Below the pieces are notes generated by a model, which worked only from the letters and a program-made list of their open reading frames with translations, was not told where the DNA came from and searched no databases. From Roseibium marinum (lineage in GTDB: Bacteria > Pseudomonadota > Alphaproteobacteria > Rhizobiales > Stappiaceae): DNA of 64,000 bases. The position numbers were made by a program, and so were the translations under genes. Location: assembly GCF_002906165.1 (NCBI RefSeq), contig NZ_PPCN01000011.1, positions 1 through 64,000 on the forward strand. Reading direction: 5' to 3'. Below are positions 46,825-57,461 of this stretch, one piece after another (positions within the stretch are counted from its first letter, which is position 1; each line of letters opens with the position of its first letter).

Positions 46825-48000
46825 ATGAAAACGCTCGAACGTTACATCGTCCGCCGGACCGCCTACGCCTTCACGCTGACAATTGCCGCGATGACGGGTG
46901 TCGTCTGGGCGACGCAGGCCCTGCGTCAGCTTGATCTGGTCACTTCGAAAGGCCAGACCATCGTTCAGTTCATCGGCATCACGATTCTGGCCCTGCCCTT
47001 TCTGATCGTGATCGTCGCGCCCTTCGCACTGATGATCGCACTCATCCTGGTGCTGAACGCATTGTCCGGCGACAGCGAGCTTATCGTGATCGATGCCAGT
47101 GGCGGCTCGCGCTTTCTGGTGCTCAAGCCCGTCCTGCTGTTTTCCACGGTTGTCCTGCTGCTGACAGCCAGCATGTCGCTGTATTTCGCACCGATGGGCC
47201 TTGCCCAGCTCAGAACGGAAATCACCCGGGTGCGGGCGGACCTTGTCGCCAATATCGTCAAGCCGGGCCGCTTTATCACCGTTGAGAACGGCCTGACCTT
47301 CCATATCCGCAACCGGTCGGGCAAGGGCACCCTGGACGGCCTGCTGCTGCACGACACAAGGGACGAGGCAACCGCATTCACCTACCAGGCCGACACCGGC
47401 CTGATCATCGAAGCGGCCGACCGGACCTTGCTGGTCATGCAGAACGGCACCATCCAGCGCCGTCCCAAGAAACAGGGCGACATCTCAATCGTCCGCTTCC
47501 AGTCCTACGCCTTCGACCTGTCCAATCTCATTCCCGAAGCCGGCGATCCGGTCTACAAGGCGAGTGAGCGGACAACGGCCAACCTGCTGTCGTCGGCAGG
47601 TAAAGACGACTATGCCCTCAAAAATCCCGCAAAATTGACGACAGAGCTGCATGAACGCTTCAGCCAGCCGCTTTACTGTATTGCCTTCGGCCTGATTGTC
47701 TTCGCCTTTCTGGGAAAGGCCCGCACGACGCGCCACGGCCGGGGCCTTGCTGTTGTGGGAGCGATTTGCGCCTGTGTGCTTCTGAGAACGGCCGGTTTCG
47801 GCGTGACGGCGATTTCGGGCGGCTCCACCGCGCTACTGGGCCTGCTTTACCTGGTTCCTGCCGCCGGGTCGGCACTCGCGCTCATGTCAATATTCCGCGA
47901 ACAGCGCGGTGCGGAACCCAAATGGCTGAGCTCTTTTCAACTGGCTGTCCATGAACGGATCGAAGCCCTGACCAACCGTGTGAAGGGAGGCCTGGCGTAA
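46825..48000 (+). CDS. lptF: LPS export ABC transporter permease LptF
   Basis: A 391-residue permease of the YjgP/YjgQ family. It starts ERYIVRRTAYAFTLTI, has transmembrane helices at about 12-35, 45-75 and 95-120, a periplasmic beta-jellyroll domain (about 130-270), and three C-terminal helices. With LptG and LptB it extracts lipopolysaccharide from the inner membrane. The stop overlaps the lptG start by one base (TAATG), so translation is coupled. Confidence 0.96.
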   Translation: MKTLERYIVRRTAYAFTLTIAAMTGVVWATQALRQLDLVTSKGQTIVQFIGITILALPFLIVIVAPFALMIALILVLNALSGDSELIVIDASGGSRFLVLKPVLLFSTVVLLLTASMSLYFAPMGLAQLRTEITRVRADLVANIVKPGRFITVENGLTFHIRNRSGKGTLDGLLLHDTRDEATAFTYQADTGLIIEAADRTLLVMQNGTIQRRPKKQGDISIVRFQSYAFDLSNLIPEAGDPVYKASERTTANLLSSAGKDDYALKNPAKLTTELHERFSQPLYCIAFGLIVFAFLGKARTTRHGRGLAVVGAICACVLLRTAGFGVTAISGGSTALLGLLYLVPAAGSALALMSIFREQRGAEPKWLSSFQLAVHERIEALTNRVKGGLA

Positions 48001-49091
48001 TGCTCGGAGGAACCCTGTCGGTCTATTTCTCGGGACGATTCCTGAAGGCGATACTCGGCCTGCTCCTGTTCGCGGCCGTTCTGATCTATCTGTTCGATGT
48101 TCTGGAACTGATGCGGCGTGGCGGCGACCGCGAAGGCTTCACCGTCCTGCGGGTGGCGCTGATATCCGCTCTGCGTGTGCCCCTTCTTCTGGAACAGGTG
48201 ATCCCCTTTACCGTGCTGTTCGGCGCCATCGCGGCCTTTGTGACGCTGAGCCGCGGCCTGGAACTGGTGGTCACCCGGGCCTCCGGCATTTCCGTCTGGC
48301 AGTTTTCCCTGCCCGCGATCATCGTCGGCATCGTGCTCGGCGTGCTTTCCGTGACGGTCTACAATCCCGCCGCCGTCTGGTTTCAGCAAAAATCGGACGA
48401 AGTCGCGGCCGGCCTGTTCGGATCGGAGGAAAGCTTTCTCATGCAGACCTCCAATGATGTCTGGGTCCGCCAGGACGGGCTCGACGGGGAATCGGTGCTG
48501 CTGGCCAAGAAGCTTCTGGAGGGCGGGACCCGGCTGATCGGCGTGACGATCTTCACTTTCGACAAGGACGGAACCTTCCGGGAGCGGATCGAGGCCGACG
48601 AGGCCCGCCTGGGAGACGAAATCTGGTACCTGGATGACGCGATCGTCTACACGACCGAGCAGGATCCCCAGACTTATGGTCGTTATGAGGTGAGCACCTT
48701 TTTGACCGCAACCGAGGTTCGGGAAAGCATCGGGTCACCCGAATCGATTTCCTTCTGGAAACTGCCCCGTTTCATCGAACTGGCCAGAAACGCGGGGTTA
48801 CCCGCCTACCGGTACAATCTGCAGTACCAGTCCCTGCTGGCAAGGCCGCTTCTTTTGGTGGCCATGATTTTGATCGCAGCGGCAGTTTCCCTTAAAGTTT
48901 CACGGTTTGGCGGATTGGGGAGCATGATTCTGGGTGGAATCCTTTCCGGGTTCGTGCTTTACGTTCTAACCGAGCTTGCCAAGGACTTCGGGGGGGCGGG
49001 TATAGTACCTCCCGTGGTGGCCGCGTGGGCGCCTGGAATATTTGGAGTACTAATGGGGTTGACGATTCTCTTGCATCAGGAAGACGGGTAA
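48000..49091 (+). CDS. lptG: LPS export ABC transporter permease LptG
   Basis: A 363-residue partner of LptF with the same plan: three N-terminal helices, a periplasmic jellyroll and three C-terminal helices ending GILSGFVLYVLTELAKDF and PPVVAAWAPGIFG. It forms the membrane channel through which LPS moves to the periplasmic bridge. It directly follows lptF and is six bases before lptD, an operon for the export path. Confidence 0.96.
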   Translation: MLGGTLSVYFSGRFLKAILGLLLFAAVLIYLFDVLELMRRGGDREGFTVLRVALISALRVPLLLEQVIPFTVLFGAIAAFVTLSRGLELVVTRASGISVWQFSLPAIIVGIVLGVLSVTVYNPAAVWFQQKSDEVAAGLFGSEESFLMQTSNDVWVRQDGLDGESVLLAKKLLEGGTRLIGVTIFTFDKDGTFRERIEADEARLGDEIWYLDDAIVYTTEQDPQTYGRYEVSTFLTATEVRESIGSPESISFWKLPRFIELARNAGLPAYRYNLQYQSLLARPLLLVAMILIAAAVSLKVSRFGGLGSMILGGILSGFVLYVLTELAKDFGGAGIVPPVVAAWAPGIFGVLMGLTILLHQEDG

Positions 49092-49097
49092 GGGCCT

Positions 49098-51473
49098 ATG
49101 TCTTTTCCGTTTTTCCTGAACACAGAGATTTGGTCCGAAAGGGGCAGACGGCTGGTGGCGGCGAGCGCGTTTGCCATTGCGGCAACCCTTTGTCATGCGG
49201 TCACGGTCCCCGCGCATGCCCAGGACCTTGCAACCGGATTTGCCGGAGATATCGACCCGGATGCCAATCTGCTGCTGGAATCCAGCGAGATCACCTATGA
49301 CTTCGACCGGGACCTGATCGTCGCGACCGGAGATGTGCAGGTCTATTACGACGGCAACACCGTGCAGGCGCACCGGATTGTCTTCAACCGCAAGAGCCAG
49401 GAGCTCAAGGCGGAGGGCAACGTCATCTTCATCGAAGCCAGCGGCAATGTCGTGCGCACCGAAGAGTTGACCCTGTCGGAGGATTTTTCGGAAGGTTTCG
49501 CGCAAGCCCTGCAAATCGACACGACCAAACGCACGCGGTTCCTGGCAGAACAGGCGCGGCGCGAAGGCAATAACATCACAACCATCGAGAATGGCGTCTA
49601 CACGGTCTATACCAAGCCGACCACCCCGCCGGACAAGCCGCCGCTCTGGCGCGTCAGGGCCGAGAAGATCATCCACAATCAGCAGGAAAAGATCATCCGG
49701 TTCGAGAACGCCGCCTTCGAGGTCTACGGCCAGCCGATCGCCTACCTGCCCTACCTGTCGATGCCGGACCCCACGATCAAGAGAAAATCCGGTTTTCTCA
49801 TGCCGAGCGGTATCGTTTCGGACAAGCTCGGCTATGGTGTGACCGTTCCCTATTACTGGGCGCTCAACCCGTACTACGACATGACGACCACGCTAACGCC
49901 TCTGACAAAGCAAGGGCTTTTCGGAGACGTGGAGTACCGTCACAGGTTCCATGCCGGCCAGGTCAGCGTCTCCGCCGCGGGGCTTTTCCAGGCGCGTCCC
50001 GGCGAGTTTTCGACTTCCAGGGCCGACGAACGCTGGCGCGGCGCCGTCAATTCGCAGGCGTCTCTCAGTCTGACGCGGGACTGGACCCTTGGTTGGGACC
50101 TCACCTACAAGAGCGACCGCGCTTTTTTCAAGGACTATTCCTTCACCAGCTTCGGCGACAACAGTGAAACCTCGGAGATCTATCTGGAAGGAAAGACGGA
50201 CCGCAACGCGCTGACCGTTCGCGCCTACGCTTTCCAGATTTCTCAGGAAGACTATGTCGACAGCGAATTCGATGCCAATGGATTTTCTCCGGTCGGCAGT
50301 TCGCTGCAGGACAAACAGCCGCTTGTCCTGCCTGTTATCGACTATGACTATGTTTTCGCTGACCCTGTTCTGGCGGGTGAGCTCGCGCTGACCGCCAACT
50401 TCACGTCGCTCACGCGCGACGAGACCGACGCCTTCTCGATCAACGGCGGCACGACGGCGAAATTCCGGGGGGTGGACGGCACGTTCTCCCGCCTGTCTGT
50501 CAAGGGGAACTGGCGCCGGACCTTCGTCGACCCGCTCGGCCAGTCCTTCACTCCCTTCGCCTATATGCGCGGCGACCTGTTTTTTCTGGCATCGCCCGAT
50601 TCCGACGTAACCGCCCTGAGCGGGGAGAGTTTTGTCGGCCGCGCCATGCCGGCCATAGGCCTTGAATACCGCTATCCCTTCATCGCCACGTTTAACGGCG
50701 GCAACCAGATTCTCGAGCCGATCGCGCAGATCGTTGCCCGTCCCAACGAACAGCGCATCGGGGAACTGCCAAACGACGACGCACAGAGTATCGTCTTCGA
50801 CACCACGACCCTGTTCGACTATGACAAGTTTTCCGGATTTGACCGCGCCGAGGGCGGCACGCGTTTGAATGTCGGCCTGAACTACAAGCTTCAGCTGGAC
50901 AGCGGCTATTACGTCAGCGGCCTGTTCGGCCGATCCTACCAGCTGGCCGGGGAAAACTCCTATGCGGTGCCGGATATTCTGGGCGCCACCGAGGATTCAG
51001 GCCTTGCCACGACCCTGTCCGACTATGTCGGCAGCCTCTATCTGGATACGCAATATGGCGTGAAGCTCGGCGCGCAGGCGCGTATGGACAAGGACGATTT
51101 CTCGGTCAACCGTGTTCAGGCTCAGGCTACCGGTATATACGGCCCGGTGGTTTCCACTCTCGCCTACGCCTTCCTGAATGCCCAGCCCGATGTCGGCATC
51201 GACGCCCCCCGGGAAGAGCTTCTGGGCTCGGCGAGCCTGCGGCTGCAAGAGAACTGGCGTGTCTTCGGATCGATGCGCTACGACCTGGAAAACGACAACA
51301 TCGTTCAGGACGGCTTCGGGATCGGCTATGACGACGAAGGCTTCTCCCTGTCCGTCTCCTATGCCGAAGACCGCAGCCGCAATGACGGCGACGAGGTGGA
51401 CCGCACGCTCTATTTCCGGATCGGCCTCAGAACGATCGGCAATACGCAGGTTTCCAGCGGTGCACTGAACTAG
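49098..51473 (+). CDS. lptD: LPS assembly protein LptD
   Basis: A 791-residue outer-membrane protein. A signal peptide (about residues 1-37, ending AHAQD) leads into an LptA-like beta-jellyroll (ITYDFDRDLIVATGDVQVYYD...) and then a large beta-barrel of about 500 residues. With LptE it inserts LPS into the outer leaflet. Few cysteines are visible, so the disulfide arrangement known in E. coli seems absent. Start ATG 49098 follows GGGTAAGGG. Confidence 0.96.
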   Translation: MSFPFFLNTEIWSERGRRLVAASAFAIAATLCHAVTVPAHAQDLATGFAGDIDPDANLLLESSEITYDFDRDLIVATGDVQVYYDGNTVQAHRIVFNRKSQELKAEGNVIFIEASGNVVRTEELTLSEDFSEGFAQALQIDTTKRTRFLAEQARREGNNITTIENGVYTVYTKPTTPPDKPPLWRVRAEKIIHNQQEKIIRFENAAFEVYGQPIAYLPYLSMPDPTIKRKSGFLMPSGIVSDKLGYGVTVPYYWALNPYYDMTTTLTPLTKQGLFGDVEYRHRFHAGQVSVSAAGLFQARPGEFSTSRADERWRGAVNSQASLSLTRDWTLGWDLTYKSDRAFFKDYSFTSFGDNSETSEIYLEGKTDRNALTVRAYAFQISQEDYVDSEFDANGFSPVGSSLQDKQPLVLPVIDYDYVFADPVLAGELALTANFTSLTRDETDAFSINGGTTAKFRGVDGTFSRLSVKGNWRRTFVDPLGQSFTPFAYMRGDLFFLASPDSDVTALSGESFVGRAMPAIGLEYRYPFIATFNGGNQILEPIAQIVARPNEQRIGELPNDDAQSIVFDTTTLFDYDKFSGFDRAEGGTRLNVGLNYKLQLDSGYYVSGLFGRSYQLAGENSYAVPDILGATEDSGLATTLSDYVGSLYLDTQYGVKLGAQARMDKDDFSVNRVQAQATGIYGPVVSTLAYAFLNAQPDVGIDAPREELLGSASLRLQENWRVFGSMRYDLENDNIVQDGFGIGYDDEGFSLSVSYAEDRSRNDGDEVDRTLYFRIGLRTIGNTQVSSGALN

Positions 51474-51713
51474 GTCAGTTTCCTTTATGGGCCGGTGACC
51501 CAGGCCGCTTAACACAACATCAGAGCAGTCCGGGCACTTCCGCAAAGTCATCATACCGCCATGAAATAAAGCATGATGCGCGGAAACTTTGAATTTGTGG
51601 CCGCGATATGCGACACAACTGATCACAGACACATCAGAACGTGAGGCGATTCCTTTAAGCCGCGTCACGTTCAAACTTCGGTTTGGCCTCAGGCCAGCAC
51701 GGATGGTTAGGCA

Positions 51714-52634
51714 ATGCGACTTCGTTTCGTCCCGGTTTTCTTCAGCCTCGCGCTGGTCCTGGCGGTCCCTTTTTCCGGATCGGCAACGGCCGCGATCAAG
51801 GTTATCGTCAACGATATTCCCATCACCGACTATGACATTACCCAGCGTTCCCGGCTGATCACACTGACACAGCGCAAATCGGCCTCGATTGCAAAGCGTC
51901 AGGCGGAAGAGGAACTGGTCGACGATCTGATCAAGCTGGCCGAAGCGGAACGGGTCGGCATCGAAGTCAGCCGGACCGAAGTCGACAACGCCTTTAACAA
52001 CATTGCCAGCAATGTGAAAATGACGCCTTCGCAGCTTTCCAAGGCCCTGAGCAGCGGCGGTGTCAAAGCGGACACGCTCAAAGACCGCCTGAAGGCGCAG
52101 ATTGCGTGGAACCAGGTTCTGAGCCGCCGCTTCAGCGGTAATATCGATGTGGACGAGTCCGATATCATCGCGGCGCTCAAAAAGACCGATGAGGAAGACC
52201 GGCAAAAGTCGGTCGAATACGATCTCAAGCGCGTGATCGTCGTCGTGCCGAAAAATGCCTCCGGCGGTTTCAAGTCCAAGCGCAAACAGGAAAGCAACCA
52301 GATCCGCGCCGCCTTCAGCGGTTGCGACAACTCGGGCCCTATTTTGGGAAAATACAGCGAAGTGGTCGTCCAGCCGATCGGCCGCCGGCTTGAGACGGAA
52401 CTGCCGAAAAACCTGCGCTCGGAGATAGAAGCTCTGGAACCCGGCAATCTGACCAAACCGACCATGACCCCTATCGGCTATGAAATGATCGCTCTTTGCG
52501 GCAAACGTGAGATCGCATCGGATATCGCCGTGCGCACCGAGCTGGAAAATGAGTTGCGCGCGAAGGAAGGCGAAAGCCAGTCCCGCCGTTACCTCTTGGA
52601 AATCCGCCGCCGCGCGACCATCATCTACCGCTGA
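51714..52634 (+). CDS. surA: SurA-like periplasmic chaperone / peptidylprolyl isomerase
   Basis: A 306-residue protein with a signal peptide (FFSLALVLAVPFSGSATA) and the SurA N-terminal helical chaperone domain (VNDIPITDYDITQRSRL onward). A single rotamase-like region follows around residues 165-275, much reduced from the two parvulin domains of E. coli SurA (about 430 residues). Two cysteines (SGCDNSG and ALCGKRE) are present. It probably helps outer-membrane proteins such as LptD fold. It lies between lptD (240 bp) and pdxA (6 bp). Confidence 0.88.
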   Translation: MRLRFVPVFFSLALVLAVPFSGSATAAIKVIVNDIPITDYDITQRSRLITLTQRKSASIAKRQAEEELVDDLIKLAEAERVGIEVSRTEVDNAFNNIASNVKMTPSQLSKALSSGGVKADTLKDRLKAQIAWNQVLSRRFSGNIDVDESDIIAALKKTDEEDRQKSVEYDLKRVIVVVPKNASGGFKSKRKQESNQIRAAFSGCDNSGPILGKYSEVVVQPIGRRLETELPKNLRSEIEALEPGNLTKPTMTPIGYEMIALCGKREIASDIAVRTELENELRAKEGESQSRRYLLEIRRRATIIYR

Positions 52635-52640
52635 GCCGAT

Positions 52641-53663
52641 ATGGGCCGCCCCCCTAAAAAACCGATCGCCGTCAGCATGGGGGAACCTGCGGGTATCGGG
52701 CCAGATCTGGTTCTTCTGGCCTGGGCCAACCGCAAGGCTCTCCATCTGCCGCCGTTCTATGTGCGCGGGGATAAAGCCCTGCTCGCCAGCCGGGCGCACG
52801 CGATCGGTCTGAATATCCGCCTCGAAGACGTGTCGCCGGATCAGGCCGGCGCGCATTTTTCAAAGTCCCTGCCGATCGTGCAGACGGGTCCCGCTCTGGT
52901 GGACCGGCCGGGCGTGGAACAGGCCGAAACCGCCTCTTCGGTCATCGCCTTCATCGAAGGCTGTGTCGAAGATATCCGCGGCGGCCTGGCCTCCGGCCTG
53001 GTTACCAACCCGATCAACAAGGCCGCGCTCTACAGAACCGGGTTTTCATATCCAGGCCATACGGAATTTCTGGGTGCGCTTGCCGGCAAACACTGGCCCG
53101 GCGCTCCGGCAAAACCGGTCATGATGATTGCCGGTCCGGACCTGATGGTCGTGCCGGTGACCATCCATATTCCGATCAAGGACGTTCCGGCCGCCCTGAC
53201 CGAAGATCTCATTGTCGAAACCGGGGAAATCACCGCGCATGACCTTCAGACCCGTTTCGGGTTTTCCAATCCGCGGCTGGCGATCTGCGGGCTCAACCCG
53301 CATGCGGGGGAAGACGGCACCATCGGCACGGAAGACCGCGATGTTATCGCACCGGCGGTCGCGCGGCTGAAAGCGGCGGGTATAGCGGCAACCGGCCCGC
53401 ATTCCGCGGATACACTGTTTCATCCCCCGGCGCGCAAGGCTTACGACTGCGTGCTCGGCATGTATCACGATCAGGTGCTCATTCCGGCCAAGACAATCGG
53501 CTTCGACGAGGGCGTGAATGTTACCCTCGGCCTGCCCTTCGTGCGCACCTCGCCGGACCACGGTACGGCCTACGGGCTGGCTGGCTCCGGCACGGCCCGC
53601 ATCGACAGCTTCTCGGCGGCTGTGCGTCTTGCGGATGTTCTCGCCAATCCCGATCAGGTGTAA
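52641..53663 (+). CDS. pdxA: 4-hydroxythreonine-4-phosphate dehydrogenase
   Basis: A 340-residue PdxA. It begins [15 protein letters not shown], has [10 protein letters not shown], the metal-binding [22 protein letters not shown] and [10 protein letters not shown]. It oxidises 4-phosphohydroxy-threonine on the way to pyridoxal phosphate. It sits between surA and rsmA in the conserved surA-pdxA-rsmA order, with only one base before the rsmA start. Confidence 0.96.
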   Translation: MGRPPKKPIAVSMGEPAGIGPDLVLLAWANRKALHLPPFYVRGDKALLASRAHAIGLNIRLEDVSPDQAGAHFSKSLPIVQTGPALVDRPGVEQAETASSVIAFIEGCVEDIRGGLASGLVTNPINKAALYRTGFSYPGHTEFLGALAGKHWPGAPAKPVMMIAGPDLMVVPVTIHIPIKDVPAALTEDLIVETGEITAHDLQTRFGFSNPRLAICGLNPHAGEDGTIGTEDRDVIAPAVARLKAAGIAATGPHSADTLFHPPARKAYDCVLGMYHDQVLIPAKTIGFDEGVNVTLGLPFVRTSPDHGTAYGLAGSGTARIDSFSAAVRLADVLANPDQV

Positions 53664-53664
53664 A

Positions 53665-54516
53665 TTGGCCCAGTTAGACGATCTGCCCCCGCTGCGCGAT
53701 GTGATCGCGGCTCATGGTCTGGATGCAAGAAAGTCGCTGGGACAGAACTTCCTGCTCGACCTGAACCTGACCTCGCGCATCGCGCGGTCGGCCGGAAGCC
53801 TGGAAGATTGCACCGTTCTGGAAATCGGCCCCGGACCAGGTGGTCTCACGCGAGCTCTGCTGGCGGCCGGCGCCAAAAAAGTTGTCGCGATCGAGAAGGA
53901 CAGCCGATGCCTGCCCGCCCTTGCCGAGATTTCAGCTCGTTATCCGGGACGGCTGGAAGTTGTCGAAGGCGATGCCCTCAAGCTCGATCCCGTTGCCCTC
54001 ACCGGTGGCGGCAACATACGCATCGCCGCCAACCTGCCCTATAATGTCGGCACGCAACTGCTTCTCAACTGGATCACCACACCGGATTGGCCGCCCTTCT
54101 GGTCGTCGCTGACGCTGATGTTTCAAAAGGAAGTCGGTGAGCGGATCACGGCGCCGCCGGGCTCAAAGGCCTATGGCCGCCTCGGCGTGCTGGCCGGATG
54201 GCGGTGCAAGGGCGGCATCCTGTTCGATATCAGTCCCAAGGCGTTCACACCGCCTCCGAAAGTCACCTCCGCGGTGGTGCACCTGACGCCCAATCCCGCG
54301 CCCCTGCCCTGCGAGCTGACCGCTCTGGAACGGATCACCGCCGCCGCCTTCGGCCAGCGCCGGAAGATGCTGCGGTCCAGCCTCAAGGCGCTCTCGCCGG
54401 AGGCCGAACAGTTGGTTGAACAGGCTGGCATCGAGCCGACTGCGCGGGCGGAGGAAATAGACATTGCCGGGTTCGTGAACCTCGCCAATGTGTTCAGGGC
54501 AGCCGGGGCGGTTTAA
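53665..54516 (+). CDS. rsmA: 16S rRNA (adenine(1518)-N6/adenine(1519)-N6)-dimethyltransferase
   Basis: A 283-residue RsmA/KsgA. It contains KKSLGQNF-type sequence (here [13 protein letters not shown]), the SAM-binding [12 protein letters not shown] and the catalytic NLPYNVGT. It dimethylates two adjacent adenines near the 3' end of 16S rRNA during small-subunit assembly. The start is probably TTG 53665, one base after the pdxA stop and preceded by AGGTG; an ATG inside pdxA (53635) gives a ten-residue longer, less family-like end. Confidence 0.94.
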   Translation: MAQLDDLPPLRDVIAAHGLDARKSLGQNFLLDLNLTSRIARSAGSLEDCTVLEIGPGPGGLTRALLAAGAKKVVAIEKDSRCLPALAEISARYPGRLEVVEGDALKLDPVALTGGGNIRIAANLPYNVGTQLLLNWITTPDWPPFWSSLTLMFQKEVGERITAPPGSKAYGRLGVLAGWRCKGGILFDISPKAFTPPPKVTSAVVHLTPNPAPLPCELTALERITAAAFGQRRKMLRSSLKALSPEAEQLVEQAGIEPTARAEEIDIAGFVNLANVFRAAGAV

Positions 54517-54669
54517 AGTGCCTAATTGGAGTGTGTCGCGTTTAAGCAGAACCATGGGGTCAGGAAGACACCCGAGGCAGCGTTTTCATTGCAAATGCGT
54601 TCGGGCGATTTCCTGAATTCGATTTGACGCGAAATGCTATAATCCGGTTCCCGCGCCTCCAGCTCCACT

Positions 54670-55374
54670 TCACTCTTCGGCCAGTTCCTTCTGCAGATCA
54701 TCGACCATGCCCTGAATAAGCGGACCGATCCTCGGGGAGCGGAATTGCTTGAGGCGTTCCGCCCTCAGGATCGAGCGGACATTTTCGAAAGCGCGTTCCA
54801 GATCGTCGTTGACGACCACATAGTCGTATTCCCCCCAGTGGGACATCTCTTCGACCGCGGTTTTCATGCGCTTGGCGATGACTTCCTCGGTGTCTTCGGC
54901 ACGCCTGTGCAGACGGGATTTCATTTCGGCGATCGACGGCGGCAGAATGAAGATGGAAACGACGTCGGACCGCATTTTCTCGTAAAGCTGAAAAGTGCCC
55001 TGGATATCGATGTCGAAGAGGATGTCCCGGCCGTTCTCGATGGCATTTTCAACGGGCGCTCGGGGCGTCGCGTAGTAGTTGCCGTGCACTTCCGCCCATT
55101 CCAGGAGTTCGCCGTGATCGCGCATCTGCTCGAACCGCTTGGCGTCCAGAAACTCGTAATGCACGCCGTCGACTTCGCTGGAGCGGCGCGGCCGGCTTGT
55201 CACGGAAATCGACAATTCGAGATTGTCTTCCTTTTCCAGAAGCAGGCGCGCGATGGTGGACTTGCCGGCACCCGAAGGGGACGACAGGACCAGCATCAGG
55301 CCCCGGCGCTGCTGCTCCGCCTGCTCCGCGCTGACGGTCGTTCCAGCCGGGGTTCCAGTGCGCGCCTCACTCAT
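54670..55374 (-). CDS. gmk: guanylate kinase
   Basis: A 234-residue GMP kinase. The P-loop SSPSGAGKST is preceded by a 25-residue extension; SVTSRPRRSSEVDGVHYEFL and ILFDIDIQG bind GMP and complete the fold. It phosphorylates GMP to GDP. Its start is six bases after the yicC stop and it is the last gene of the mltG-yicC-gmk cluster, converging with rsmA. Confidence 0.97.
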   Translation of the reverse strand: MSEARTGTPAGTTVSAEQAEQQRRGLMLVLSSPSGAGKSTIARLLLEKEDNLELSISVTSRPRRSSEVDGVHYEFLDAKRFEQMRDHGELLEWAEVHGNYYATPRAPVENAIENGRDILFDIDIQGTFQLYEKMRSDVVSIFILPPSIAEMKSRLHRRAEDTEEVIAKRMKTAVEEMSHWGEYDYVVVNDDLERAFENVRSILRAERLKQFRSPRIGPLIQGMVDDLQKELAEE

Positions 55375-55379
55375 ATGGT

Positions 55380-56273
55380 CTACTCCAGGTTCTGTATCTG
55401 CTCACGCATTTGATCGATGACCGCCTTCAGGTCCAGCCCGATCGCCGTCAATTCGACATCGTTGGACTTGGAACACAAGGTATTGGCTTCGCGGTTGAAT
55501 TCCTGCGCCAGAAAATCGAGCCGGCGGCCAATCGCCCCGCCGGCGTCCATCAGCTCGCGGACGGCGGAGACATGGGCATGCAGCCTGTCGAGCTCTTCCC
55601 GGATATCCGCCTTTGTCGCCAGCATTACCGCTTCCAGGTGCAGGCGCTGCGGGTCGAGCTGTCCGTCGGAGACATCCATGAGATCGAGAACCAGCTTCTG
55701 CAGCCGGGCCCTGATCGCCTCCGGCCTGCGGGCCGGCAGGTTTTCGGCCGCCTGTGTCAGCTCCGCGACGGTGTCAATCTGCTTGCGGACGATGCCGCTG
55801 ATCGCATGACCTTCCGTATGGCGCATATCGACCAGATCGATCAGGGCGGCGTCGAGAGTGGTCAGCAGCGCGTTGTGAAGGGCGGCCTGCGCATCCGCAT
55901 CCTCTTCCGGTTCCTTCAGCTCGAACACGCCTTTCTGTGACAGGATACCGTCAAGGGAAGGCGGGGCGAGATCCGGCACGCGGTTTTTCAGAAGGTCGAT
56001 CGTCGAAAGCACCGCATCAAGAGCTTTTTCATTTACCTGAAGCTGCTGTTCGGCCTGGCTCCGCTGCATGGCGAGACCGATCGTGACATTGCCGCGCCTG
56101 AGAAGCTTGCCGCAACGTTCTCTTATCTTCGGTTCCAGCGTTTCCAGTCCGGCCGGAATGCGAATGCGCAGATCCAGGGATTTGCCATTGACGGACCTGA
56201 GTTCCCAGGTCCAGCGGACCGGTCCCGTTTCCCCCAGGGCCCGCGCAAATCCCGTCATGCTGGCCAGTGCCAT
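55380..56273 (-). CDS. yicC: YicC family endoribonuclease
   Basis: A 297-residue YicC protein. It begins SMTGFARALGETG, matching the family start, and ends EANTLCSKSNDVELT. YicC-type proteins cleave RNA and affect small-RNA stability in other bacteria. It precedes gmk by six bases and follows mltG, a common alphaproteobacterial grouping. Confidence 0.93.
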   Translation of the reverse strand: MALASMTGFARALGETGPVRWTWELRSVNGKSLDLRIRIPAGLETLEPKIRERCGKLLRRGNVTIGLAMQRSQAEQQLQVNEKALDAVLSTIDLLKNRVPDLAPPSLDGILSQKGVFELKEPEEDADAQAALHNALLTTLDAALIDLVDMRHTEGHAISGIVRKQIDTVAELTQAAENLPARRPEAIRARLQKLVLDLMDVSDGQLDPQRLHLEAVMLATKADIREELDRLHAHVSAVRELMDAGGAIGRRLDFLAQEFNREANTLCSKSNDVELTAIGLDLKAVIDQMREQIQNLE

Positions 56274-56330
56274 AAGCCCCCCTTGCGGACGTTATGCGAG
56301 CGATATCCGCCTTACGTCCCGGCTACCCGA

Positions 56331-57461
56331 TCAGTTGGACGTCGCCGGCTGTGTTGGCTGGTTCCGTTCAGCTTCTCGCAGGTCCCGTTCAATCTGCCGC
56401 CACTTGCGGACGTTTTCCTGATGCTGCTCATAGGTTTCGGCGAAAATGTGCCCGCCGGACCCGTCCGCGACGAAATAGAGATCCTTGGTCCGAGACGGAT
56501 TGGCCACGGCCTCCATGGCCGCGCGGCCAGGATTGCCGATCGGCCCCGGTGGCAGCCCCTCGATCTGATAGGTGTTATATTCATTTTCCGCCTTCAGGTC
56601 CGACTGCTTGATCGCAGAGCGGTCCCGCAGCCAGGCTTCACCGCCATAAAGACCGTAGAGAATGGTCGGATCGGACTGCAGACGCATGTTCTTGTTCAGA
56701 CGGTTGACGAACACACCCGCCACGCGCGGCCGTTCATCGGCCAGAGCGGTTTCCTTTTCAACGATCGATGCCAGGATCACCAGCTCTTCCGGCGAGGCGA
56801 CCGGCAGGTCCTCGGAGCGGCGCTCCCAGATTTCGACCAGCAGCTTTTCCTGGGCCGCCTTCATCTGGTCAAGAACTTCCTGGCGCGTCGATCCGCGCGC
56901 GAAGGTGTAGGTCTCCGGCAGCAGGTCTCCTTCGCCGGGGATCTCCGTGATTTCCCCGACCAGAACCGGATGCGCGCGAACGCGCTCGATAATCTGAGCC
57001 GTGGTCCAGCCTTCCGGCACGGTCACGGAATGTGTCACGGCATTGCCTTCCACCAGATCGGTCATGATCTGCTGCATCGAAACGCCCGGTGCAAAGGCGT
57101 ATTCCCCGGCCTTCAGCCGGGTGGCATTCTTGTAGAAGCGGATGCCGAGATTGAAGATCCACTCATCGATGAGACTGTCCTCGATCACCCCCTGGCTGGA
57201 CAGCCGGTCGGTGATACCCGAAAGACCCGCACCGGAGGAAATCACCACCGTGGCGTCCTTCTCGAGCGGACCGGCTTCCTCGAACTTTTCCTTGCCGAAG
57301 TAAAGCACACCGCCAAGCGCGGCGAGGCCGAACACGGCAAGCGAAATGATCAAGTTGATCAGAATGACGAGCGGATTGCGGACGTGACGGGACCGCTGCG
57401 GCGGTCCCGGAGCCGGTTCCGGCTGCAAGGCTTCACGCGGGCTTTTCGGCTTAATGCGCAT
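56331..57461 (-). CDS. mltG: endolytic transglycosylase MltG
   Basis: A 376-residue inner-membrane enzyme. One membrane helix (about residues 33-52, LIISLAVFGLAALGGVL) is followed by a periplasmic YceG domain with the catalytic glutamate in LASIVEKETAL. It cuts nascent peptidoglycan strands and acts in chain termination. ATG 57461 follows GGAGGT at eight bases and was preferred to an upstream TTG. It is upstream of yicC and downstream of fabF on the minus strand. Confidence 0.95.
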   Translation of the reverse strand: MRIKPKSPREALQPEPAPGPPQRSRHVRNPLVILINLIISLAVFGLAALGGVLYFGKEKFEEAGPLEKDATVVISSGAGLSGITDRLSSQGVIEDSLIDEWIFNLGIRFYKNATRLKAGEYAFAPGVSMQQIMTDLVEGNAVTHSVTVPEGWTTAQIIERVRAHPVLVGEITEIPGEGDLLPETYTFARGSTRQEVLDQMKAAQEKLLVEIWERRSEDLPVASPEELVILASIVEKETALADERPRVAGVFVNRLNKNMRLQSDPTILYGLYGGEAWLRDRSAIKQSDLKAENEYNTYQIEGLPPGPIGNPGRAAMEAVANPSRTKDLYFVADGSGGHIFAETYEQHQENVRKWRQIERDLREAERNQPTQPATSN

